Shown one piece after another: positions 30,311-36,444 of a DNA stretch of 36,444 nt (within the stretch, counting starts at the first letter, position 1; each line of letters opens with the position of its first letter). Under the pieces are notes generated by a model. The model was not told where the DNA came from. It searched no databases and saw only the letters and a program-made list of their open reading frames with translations. Position numbers and translations under genes: made by a program. This stretch comes from JASFEQ01 sp050122535 (GTDB lineage: Bacteria; Desulfobacterota; DSM-4660; Desulfatiglandales; HGW-15), in the NCBI GenBank assembly GCA_050122535.1, contig JASFIT010000002.1:1-36444 (forward strand). Direction: 5' to 3'.

Positions 30311-30506
30311 CTCAATTTGCTGATTTGCTGGCCTATATTTAACATGGATTTATAGATAAGTCAAGCACTTACTCGCCTTCGCGCGAATGGCCCGCAGTTT
30401 GCTCCACTTGCTTCCATGAAACATATGCCAACGCGTTGTTCTCTCCTCGTTCCTCTTCTCAACACGTCATTTGAGAAGATACACGCCAGGCGAGGGATCT
30501 CCGTGT

Positions 30507-31187
30507 TTAGCCGCCGGGTTTGCGGTGAAAGATTTTTAAAAGCCAGGCGCCGATATCCTGAATTTCTTCTATGCAAACACCGTGCATTATGGGATATTCA
30601 CGCCAACTGATCTGATAGCCCAACCGCCCCAATGCTTGTTTGGTCCGGATGCCATGGGCCACCGGAATCACCGGGTCCATGGTGCCATGGGCCATCATGA
30701 TGGGGATGTCTTTGTTGATGAGACTGATTTCCTCCGCGATGTTCTCTGCGGTGGGCAAATAGGTGGATAGAGCCAATACGCCTGCCAGGTGCTTCCCATA
30801 CGTCAAGCCGGTATGCAGCGAGATGGCCCCACCCTGAGAAAAACCTGCCAAGAGAATCCGTTCAGAAGGCATGCCGGATTCCATTTCGTTTTGAATGAGT
30901 GTGTCCAGATGATCAACGGATTCATAGAAATCATCCAGTTCTATTCCGCCCGATCCTGGAATACCGGTCACGTCGTACCAGGCCCGCATAATCATACCTG
31001 CATTAATGGTCACTGGCCGCTTGGGCGCATGAGGAAAAACAAACCGGATCGGTAGGGTTTCCGGTAGGCGTAGCTCAGGAACGATGGGTTCAAAATCGTG
31101 ACCATCAGCGCCTAAACCGTGAAGCCAGATAATCGATGCATAAGGCTCGGACTTTGGGATTATTTCAACGGAGTCCAACAGTGCCAT
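30507..31187 (-). CDS. Carboxylesterase/phospholipase (alpha/beta hydrolase)
   Basis: 226 residues of the small cytoplasmic carboxylesterase family (YpfH, EstB and human acyl-protein thioesterase relatives). Oxyanion-hole segment IIWLHGLGADGHDFEP is at 19-34, the nucleophile is S117 in GFSQGG, the acid is D171 in GTMDPVIP, and the base is H202 in YPIMHGVC. MRAWYDVTG is also family-typical. It hydrolyses short- to medium-chain esters or thioesters; the natural substrate is not evident. It is a single gene, convergent with nothing on its downstream side for several hundred bases. Confidence 0.92.
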   Translation of the reverse strand: MALLDSVEIIPKSEPYASIIWLHGLGADGHDFEPIVPELRLPETLPIRFVFPHAPKRPVTINAGMIMRAWYDVTGIPGSGGIELDDFYESVDHLDTLIQNEMESGMPSERILLAGFSQGGAISLHTGLTYGKHLAGVLALSTYLPTAENIAEEISLINKDIPIMMAHGTMDPVIPVAHGIRTKQALGRLGYQISWREYPIMHGVCIEEIQDIGAWLLKIFHRKPGG

Positions 31188-31484
31188 AATATTAAGTTAA
31201 CAACTCGGCATCATCATGGGAATAGGGAGGATCAGATGCGCTTCCAAATATTCTTCCCGCCAGAGAGTATCACCTAAGACAGATTACCTATTATACACAT
31301 GAACATGAATCAAGTGTAGGGTCGCCCCTTCTTACAACATCCCGGGTTTTGGATTGGCCTTGATACACAATCCGCTTATCCTAGCATTTTTTTCTGGAAA
31401 AACACCTTTTTATCGGATACTTAAGGGAGTGGTGGTGAAGTAGAAACCTCCTGTTTTTGATGGCTTGGATTTGAGAATGATCGC

Positions 31485-32327
31485 ATGATCACTATTGAAG
31501 AAGAAAAATACATATTGGACTGCGCATATATTCCAGAGCACATCGTCGGGTTGTTGACAAGTGTATCGGGCGGGGAACCGTTTCTTTTTCAAAATTATTT
31601 TTGTTGCCGAAACGAGGATTGGATCATTCTTGTAGGGTATCCCTTGGAGAGAAATTTCAGCGTTAAGGATCTCGAAGCCGTTATGGATGAAACAAAAAAG
31701 AGGTTTCGCCCCAAGTACCTATCTCTTATCGCACCAGAATTGATGCCTTCACTTAGCGCATTATGTCAGGAAAAGGAAAGCGACAACTACTATACCCTGG
31801 GCATTCCAATTGGCCCTATAAAGAGCAGCATAAGGCGCCTGATTAGAGCAGCACAGGAAAACGTGACGGTAGAACGATCCCGTGAAATGGGAGAAGCACA
31901 CAAAGAGCTTACAGAGGAATTCATTGAGAGAGCCAATCCACCCCTTCGGGTCAGAAATCTCTTTTCCAGGATGCCCCATTATGTCAGTCATACAGAAGAC
32001 GCCATTGTCTTGAATGCATGGGACAAAAACAAGAATTTGGTAGCATTCTATGTGGTGGATCTTGCGGCAAAGGACTTCTCTGCTTATGTTATAGGGTGCC
32101 ATTCCAAGAGAAATTATGTGCAGGGGGCATCCGATTTCTTGTGCCATGAAATGGTTGAGATGAGTGCGGAATACGAGAAGAAATATGTGCACCTTGGTCT
32201 TGGTGTGAATGAGGGAATACGAAGGTTCAAAATGAAGTGGGGAGGCGTGCCTACGAGAAGATATGAGATGTGTGAACTCGTGTTGAAGAAACCTTCCATA
32301 ATGGATGCTATTCGCTTGGTGAGATAG
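31485..32327 (+). CDS. Unknown protein with GNAT/FemAB-like C-terminal half
   Basis: 280 residues, no signal peptide. The N-terminal half contains a FLFQNYFCCRNEDWIILVGYPL segment and a predicted helical region (SSIRRLIRAAQENVTVERS). The C-terminal half has the pattern of a GNAT-type fold: VAFYVVDLAAKDFSAYVIGCHSKRNYVQGASDFLCHEMVEMSAEY and LGLGVNEGIRRFKMKWGGVPTRRYEMCEL, the last recalling the FK-x-W ending of FemAB and phosphatidylglycerol lysyltransferase-like proteins. I cannot assign a substrate. It is followed after 54 bases by a TraB/GumN protein on the same strand, so they are probably one unit. Confidence 0.65.
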   Translation: MITIEEEKYILDCAYIPEHIVGLLTSVSGGEPFLFQNYFCCRNEDWIILVGYPLERNFSVKDLEAVMDETKKRFRPKYLSLIAPELMPSLSALCQEKESDNYYTLGIPIGPIKSSIRRLIRAAQENVTVERSREMGEAHKELTEEFIERANPPLRVRNLFSRMPHYVSHTEDAIVLNAWDKNKNLVAFYVVDLAAKDFSAYVIGCHSKRNYVQGASDFLCHEMVEMSAEYEKKYVHLGLGVNEGIRRFKMKWGGVPTRRYEMCELVLKKPSIMDAIRLVR

Positions 32328-32381
32328 AGATCCTTAATACCCCGATCCTGCTCTTCCGGGAAAAAAAGGTATAGAAGAGAG

Positions 32382-33251
32382 ATGTTTTTCAGGAAATCTA
32401 AAGAAAAAGAGATGAAAATGATCTGGAAGGTAAAGAAAGAAGACAAAAGGTCGTACCTTGTTGGCACTGCCCATTTCTTTCCCTACAGCTTCAGGACTTC
32501 GCTTTCCAAATATTTAAAAGATGCTACCGTGGTATTGTTTGAAGGCCCTCTTGACGAACAGAACATGGCCAAAGTGGTGAATGCGGGTACCAATAATGAG
32601 AATGAGGCACACCTCTTTGAGCAACTGGATAGAGAAACTATTGACCGCATCTCCGAGGCCCTGGTTCCCGTATGCCGGGGCAAGAGTTCGTTCCTCTTTT
32701 TTAATCCTCGTACGTTACGCGAGGAAAACCCGGTTTACGAAATGATTAAAGGAATGAAGCCCTGGCTTGCTTTTTTCACCATCTGGTCCAACTACTTGGA
32801 GAGGAACGGGTGGCGACATTCGGTGGATTATGAGGCTTACACGCTTGCCCAAGAAATGGACAAGGAGGTGGTCTTTCTCGAAACCATTGAGGAGCAGATA
32901 AAGGTCTTGGAAAGCCTTTCGGTTGAAAGAATTCGGTATTTCCTGGAAAGTGTCGACCAGTGGAAAGAATACGCACGAGAGTACGTAAAGTCTTATCTGG
33001 ATGGAGATTTGGAGAATCTAAAGTCCATGTGGAGCAGGTTCCCAACCCGTCACTCTGCGGTAATAGGCGACCGCGATGAGGTCCTCTACAAAAGGATGCT
33101 GGCCTACCTGGAAAAGGGGGATGCTGTAGCGTTTGTGGGTGCGCCTCACCTCCGGGGAATAGGCCAGTTGCTCCGTGCTGACGGGTATGAAGCGCAAAAA
33201 AAGGTTCAGCCTGCCCCCTCGCGCGTCAGCACCGGAGTCTTTAATTTCTGA
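32382..33251 (+). CDS. TraB/GumN (Tiki superfamily) protein
   Basis: 289 residues. The N-terminal motif YLVGTAHFFPYSF and the segment VVLFEGPLD are those of the TraB/PrgY/GumN family. A long helical middle (YTLAQEMDKEVVFLETIEEQIKVLESL) and the ending VAFVGAPHLRGIGQLLRADGYEAQKKV (a GxxH second site) complete the family. Members are thought to be metal-dependent peptidases or erythromycin-esterase-like hydrolases; none here is assigned. There is no signal peptide, unlike many GumN proteins. The ATG at 32382 has a weak binding site (AGAGAG); ATG at 32412 is an alternative. Confidence 0.85.
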   Translation: MFFRKSKEKEMKMIWKVKKEDKRSYLVGTAHFFPYSFRTSLSKYLKDATVVLFEGPLDEQNMAKVVNAGTNNENEAHLFEQLDRETIDRISEALVPVCRGKSSFLFFNPRTLREENPVYEMIKGMKPWLAFFTIWSNYLERNGWRHSVDYEAYTLAQEMDKEVVFLETIEEQIKVLESLSVERIRYFLESVDQWKEYAREYVKSYLDGDLENLKSMWSRFPTRHSAVIGDRDEVLYKRMLAYLEKGDAVAFVGAPHLRGIGQLLRADGYEAQKKVQPAPSRVSTGVFNF

Positions 33252-33392
33252 AAATGGGCTCCTCCCGGTAATTCATGGACATGGATACAGGGGATTTTCC
33301 AGAGAAAGGGATAGAGCGGAGCTCTCGGGTCTGACGCGCAGAGGGCTAGGGTCTAAGGGTAGCGGGAGAGATAGGAAGTATGACTTGAAGTT

Positions 33393-33719
33393 TTAATTAG
33401 AAACCAGTCTTTTGAAATCCCTATTCTTCCAGAGGGCCTTGAAACAGTTGGCTTCCCTCACTGTCTTTTTTATCCCAGGATCAGTTTCTATTGCCTTTTT
33501 TAATTTGGAAAGTGCCTCTTCCTTTTTGCCCTCAGCAACGCATACACTGGCAAGGTTGTACCATGCCGGAACAAGGGTTGGTCTTATCTCGGTGGCCTGA
33601 TTGAATGCCACTCTTGCTTCGTCATATCTTTCGAGCCTGAAGAACTCAGCACCTTTGTTATTCCACAGCACGGCAAGATCTGGTTTTACCTTAACCGTCT
33701 TCACACCATTTTTCCTCAT
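33393..33719 (-). CDS. Small TPR protein
   Basis: 108 residues with two tetratricopeptide repeats: AVLWNNKGAEFFRLERYDEARVAFNQATEIRP and PAWYNLASVCVAEGKKEEALSKLKKAIETDP (about 17-80), and a shorter helical tail. It should act as a protein-binding scaffold. AAAGGAGG precedes the ATG. It lies 62 bases after the PilZ-like gene on the same strand, behind the sigma-54 type promoter, so the two may form one unit. No export signal. Confidence 0.75.
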   Translation of the reverse strand: MRKNGVKTVKVKPDLAVLWNNKGAEFFRLERYDEARVAFNQATEIRPTLVPAWYNLASVCVAEGKKEEALSKLKKAIETDPGIKKTVREANCFKALWKNRDFKRLVSN

Positions 33720-33781
33720 TCCTATAAATCCTCCTTTACCTTTTTTACGAGCAATATCTAAACCACATGGCAGTGGTAAAG

Positions 33782-34144
33782 CTAATGAACCTCATGTTGG
33801 GATGCGTTTTCCAAAATCTCCAAGGCCACCAAATAATGACCCCTGAAACGCCCTTCATCCTTCGATATGTGTCGTATCGTCGTCTTTAAGGCATTGGTGG
33901 GATAACCTGACTCTCCTGAATAAAATTTCATGTCCAGTGTGTCCCCCTCCTTTAAGCGGGACAAAATCGCAGAGTCTTCCTTGACCAAAACACACATCGA
34001 CATGTCCGCCGTATTCCAGATTCTGAATTGATAGGGGAGTTCGATTCCCTTTATGGAAAATTCCACACTGTGATATTCATCCCCATTTCCTTTAACGTCC
34101 AAAGTGTGTTCCCCTGCTTTGCAGGTATACTTACCATCTTTCAA
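33782..34144 (-). CDS. PilZ-like domain protein, tentative
   Basis: 120 residues, starting at TTG with GGAGG seven bases upstream. The central and C-terminal part (LKEGDTLDMKFYSGESG...TIRHISKDEGRFRGHYLVALEIL) has the strand pattern of a PilZ-type beta barrel with its GDTLDMKF and final Y-VALEI strands. The c-di-GMP binding RxxxR and DxSxxG motifs are not seen, so it would be a non-canonical member or something else. It has Cys at positions 8 and about 51. A sigma-54 type promoter lies about 70 bases upstream. Confidence 0.55.
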   Translation of the reverse strand: MKDGKYTCKAGEHTLDVKGNGDEYHSVEFSIKGIELPYQFRIWNTADMSMCVLVKEDSAILSRLKEGDTLDMKFYSGESGYPTNALKTTIRHISKDEGRFRGHYLVALEILENASQHEVH

Positions 34145-34216
34145 AGGCTTTTCCTCCGAGGTTCTAAGCCTATCCCAACAGGAATTTTCGCGTCCGTTGA
34201 GGACTGATGTATAATT

Positions 34217-34233
34217 AGCAATATTTATGCCAA
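34217..34233 (-). promoter_or_regulatory. Sigma-54 type -24/-12 promoter
   Basis: On the minus strand TTGGCATAAATATTGCT. GG and GC are separated by 12 positions as in the sigma-54 consensus TGGCAC-N5-TTGC, with a single C-to-T change in the first block. It points at the PilZ-like and TPR genes, with a leader of about 60 bases. Confidence 0.6.
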
Positions 34234-34632
34234 ATTATAGTTACATGATTCACCTCTCTTGCACCCACACAAATTCCACGAAAATTACCAGCAATAACAA
34301 TATGTTGGGGGAAAATGTGCGGTGATTTATCTTTTCATGCGGGATGAAATGTCATGAAGAACTGAGTTCCTCTCCGGTTCGTGTGTCTAAACTGTCTAAA
34401 ATATCATACGTTTCTTGGGGGGGCAGTTATGATTAAAGATACAGTCTGGGGAAATTTATGATCCCATAGGAACTTTCAAAGAGGAGATTCCTTTTGTGGT
34501 AATTGGCATAGAGGGATGCGTCCAGCGTGTTACCCGCATCTACACTTGCATCTTGCAGGTGGACGGTAGGCATGGGAAAGAGGATGGCGGCTGCTAACTG
34601 GCGGCAATTCTGCTCTAGGATTCTTTTCAGGT
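34234..34632. other. Gap without recognised gene
   Basis: The 399 bases between the sigma-54 type promoter and ratA hold no convincing ORF. A TTG-started frame at 34433-34636 overlaps the ratA stop by four bases, but it has no domain and no binding site of its own. No terminator was recognised behind ratA. Confidence 0.4.
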
Positions 34633-35073
34633 TCAATCGGTCGGGCCGTAAAGCTGCATAGCCCTTCGCTCAAAAGCTTGGACACCGCGTCGCATGATGT
34701 CACTGAACAAGGGGCCCGCAACCCTTTCGAGAAATCTGGAGCGCAGCTCAAAGCCGGCATAGAAATGGGTAAGGCAGCTAGACTCGTCTGCCCGGTCAAA
34801 GGTCCATCGGACAGCAAAGTAGAGGAAGGGTCCATCGCTGGAGCTGATTTCAATGTGCTCGGGTCGTGTGAAAATGGCCTGAGTGACAAAACTTGTATGA
34901 AACCTCCCCATTCCCACCTCCTGGTCCACAAACACAACATCCCCATCGCGTTCTATGATGGTTGCTTCGTGCCATCCAGGCAAAAACTCCCCATAACTCT
35001 CCACATCGGAAACCAGATCGAACATCTGTTCAGGTGAAAAGGGAAGCTCTCGTGTCTCCTCATAAATCTCCAT
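34633..35073 (-). CDS. RatA/COQ10-like START-domain protein
   Basis: 146 residues from ATG 35073, which starts the family alignment (MEIYEETRELPFSPEQMFDLVSDVESYGEFLPGW). The START-like fold is complete: a long N-terminal helix, strands with FVDQEVGMGRFHTSFVTQAIFTRPEHIEI and the closing amphipathic helix VAGPLFSDIMRRGVQAFERRAMQLYG. Eukaryotic COQ10 binds polyprenyl quinones, while E. coli RatA was described as a ribosome association toxin. Either reading is possible; no antitoxin gene (RatB) adjoins. A start nine codons upstream (35100) is less likely. Confidence 0.85.
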   Translation of the reverse strand: MEIYEETRELPFSPEQMFDLVSDVESYGEFLPGWHEATIIERDGDVVFVDQEVGMGRFHTSFVTQAIFTRPEHIEISSSDGPFLYFAVRWTFDRADESSCLTHFYAGFELRSRFLERVAGPLFSDIMRRGVQAFERRAMQLYGPTD

Positions 35074-35456
35074 AAAACCTATACCTGAGGTGGTCAGCAT
35101 TGTCTTGCAGTGTGATTATTCGAGGCTTGGAAAGCGGGTTCTTCCTCATCATCGAATAGGGGAAGGATTGAAGTCCTCTGGTTAATTACAATTTTGTCCT
35201 TAACCTATTCAACGCTGAATTTCAAATCATTTTACTCCAAGGGCCAGGGCGCGTCGCTCAAACTGATTTCTGCCAGAAAAAAAGCCGGGGATAATATACC
35301 CCGGCTTTGGTGAGACGTTTCTAAAGGTCAAAAATAGAGACAATTCCTCCTTTTCCTCAGGGAATCTCTACATGGGCCCCCACCTTGGGATTTCTCATCC
35401 TAGAGGCCCTTTTGGATCAAATCGCAACGGGAGTCATGGATTTCATTATCCTTTTA
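35074..35456. other. Gap between ratA and infA
   Basis: No gene seen. It contains the infA terminator at 35281-35308. The rest has no recognised promoter or repeat. Confidence 0.5.
35281..35308 (-). terminator. Intrinsic terminator of infA
   Basis: AAAGCCGGGG (35281-35290), loop of eight bases, CCCCGGCTTT (35299-35308): a perfect 10-bp stem. Seven A's are read as T's beyond the stem on the minus strand. Confidence 0.85.
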
Positions 35457-35675
35457 TCACTTGAAGCGGTAGGTTATGATTCCATGTGACGTATCATATG
35501 GGGAAACGCTTACCTGGACCCGATCCCCTTCTATGACTCTGATTCTGTTCTTCTTCATGCGGCCGGAAAGAACGGCCCTCACGGTTACATTGTTGTCGCA
35601 TTCGATTTCCATACCCCCGCGGCCCAGAACCCTGGTTACCACACCCTCCAATTGGATTAGATCGTTTCTTGCCAA
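35457..35675 (-). CDS. infA: Translation initiation factor IF-1
   Basis: 72 residues, the normal length. The S1-like OB fold is clear: DLIQLEGVVTRVLGRGGMEIECDNNVTVRAVLSGRMKKNRIRVIEGDRVQVSVSPYD and the ending GIITYRFK. IF-1 fills the ribosomal A site during initiation. The start codon is TTG, with AAAGGAG five bases upstream. A sigma-70 promoter is at 35732-35761 and a terminator follows, so it is transcribed on its own here, outside the usual ribosomal protein cluster. Confidence 0.97.
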   Translation of the reverse strand: MARNDLIQLEGVVTRVLGRGGMEIECDNNVTVRAVLSGRMKKNRIRVIEGDRVQVSVSPYDTSHGIITYRFK

Positions 35676-35731
35676 AATACTCCTTTCACCATATTAAAAT
35701 AGGGAGGTGCACTGAGCGTTACTAAACCAGC

Positions 35732-35761
35732 ATTTTATGGCATCGAGTGATTCCTAGTCAA
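35732..35761 (-). promoter_or_regulatory. Promoter of infA
   Basis: On the minus strand TTGACT (35761-35756), an 18-base spacer and TAAAAT (35737-35732). It gives a leader of about 50 bases and follows the stop of the metallo-hydrolase gene. Confidence 0.6.
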
Positions 35762-35800
35762 TAGGTTGTAAGAAAATTTTCAGGCCGGTGAAGATAAAGA

Positions 35801-36430
35801 TTATTTCATCTTGCGAATTCTTACCTCCACCTCTTTCACGTCCTTGAGTTGTTTTACAAGCTCGGACGTATCCGTTTGACCAAAGTGATAGGGATAGAGG
35901 ACTTTTGGTTTGAAAGCCCTTGCCGCATCAGCGACCATTTCCGGCGTCATGGTATATGGGAGGTTCATGGGCAAAAAGGCGACGTCGATATCCTTAAGCG
36001 CTTTCATCTCTGGTGTGTTCTCCGTGTCACCCGCCACATAAACTCGCTTGTCCCCAAAGGTGATCACATAACCATTACCCTGCCCTTTAGGATGATATGG
36101 AACGCCTGGGCTGCGCATATGGACGAGATTGTAAGCTGGGACTGCTTCTATTTTCAGCCCTCCCACAGTTTTCACATCCCCGTTATGCATCACGATACCC
36201 CCTTTTACCTTACCAGCACAGATCTCGGTGAGCACCAGAGCGGTTTGCTCTGTACGGACGAACTCTAAAGCCCTCAGGTCAAGGTGGTCGCGGTGCTGGT
36301 GCGTTATGAGGATGATATGGGCCTTCGGCATTTTGGAATAATCGGCCAACCGGGTCCACGGATCCACATGGATGACTCTGCCCTCAAAGGAAAAGATGAG
36401 CGTACCGTGTCCTATGAATGTGATCTCCAA
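35801..36430 (-). CDS. UPF0173-type metallo-beta-lactamase-fold hydrolase
   Basis: 209 residues visible. The metal motif THQHRDHLD (HxHxDH) is followed by AVPAYNLVH, YVAGDTENTPEM and LYPYHFGQTD. These match the small UPF0173/YtkL-like family of MBL-fold hydrolases of unknown substrate. The visible start would be TTG at 36430, but the frame is still open to the window edge (Ser-Ala-Gly-Lys before it). The true start, and possibly a short leader, may lie outside. Confidence 0.85.
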   Translation of the reverse strand: MEITFIGHGTLIFSFEGRVIHVDPWTRLADYSKMPKAHIILITHQHRDHLDLRALEFVRTEQTALVLTEICAGKVKGGIVMHNGDVKTVGGLKIEAVPAYNLVHMRSPGVPYHPKGQGNGYVITFGDKRVYVAGDTENTPEMKALKDIDVAFLPMNLPYTMTPEMVADAARAFKPKVLYPYHFGQTDTSELVKQLKDVKEVEVRIRKMK

Positions 36431-36444
36431 TTTGCCAGCCGATG

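Noticed and set aside
30361..30576. 71-codon minus-strand frame
   Set aside because: Overlaps the esterase end and reads as low-complexity Arg-rich translation; probably non-coding.
34433..34636. 67-codon minus-strand frame overlapping the ratA stop by four bases
   Set aside because: It uses TTG without a binding site of its own and has no domain; only the overlap spoke for it.
1..36444. CRISPR array
   Set aside because: Repeats here are inverted or dispersed singles; no regularly spaced direct repeats were seen.

Overview
The window looks like a chromosomal segment from an anaerobic Desulfobacterota-type bacterium (the former Deltaproteobacteria). This is inferred from gene content, not from a marker gene. 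Pointers are a tetraheme c554-like cytochrome, a diheme cytochrome c peroxidase, a HesB/IscA-like protein with an in-frame UGA that reads as selenocysteine, a GcvH-like lipoyl carrier beside a lipoate ligase and a radical SAM enzyme, a sigma-54 type promoter, and many short dispersed repeats. No phage, transposase, integrase, CRISPR array or rRNA was seen.

Region 1-7.9 kb: glucokinase converges with a tetraheme cytochrome, followed by a small Arg-Arg-rich protein with its own promoter and terminator, TtcA, and a YggS-type PLP homeostasis protein. A probable redox-stress operon on the minus strand follows: Fur/PerR-type regulator, diheme peroxidase, Tat-exported metallophosphoesterase and small monoheme cytochrome. 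A Fur-family box overlaps the regulator promoter.

Region 7.9-21 kb: the HesB-like selenoprotein gene (UGA at 8329-8331, with a bSECIS-like hairpin at 8293-8309), RdgB, a methyltransferase, the GDP-mannose pair manC-manB, ArgJ, SecA, an M23 peptidase, UvrC and a GNAT protein. Most of this is conserved housekeeping.

Region 21-27.3 kb, plus strand: a ChaN-like lipoprotein and a NUDIX hydrolase that overlap by 4 bases, then a divergent HisD-family dehydrogenase, a GcvH-like lipoyl carrier, a two-domain lipoate-protein ligase and a radical SAM protein. The last three form a coherent lipoylation module. They resemble the LipS1/LipS2-sLpl(AB) type of lipoate assembly rather than classical LipA/LipB.

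Region 27.3-36.4 kb: tRNA-Lys and tRNA-Glu, an OprB-like porin bracketed by a copy of the tRNA-Glu 3' end, an OmpW-like barrel, an esterase, a GNAT-fold-like unknown, a TraB/GumN protein, a PilZ-like and TPR pair behind a sigma-54 type promoter, a RatA/COQ10-like START protein, IF-1 and a metallo-beta-lactamase-fold hydrolase cut by the window edge.

Intergenic spaces carry several families of short inverted or palindromic repeats. Two of them (9364-9588 and 24172-24315) share one architecture: terminal inverted repeats with a hairpin at the exact dyad centre.
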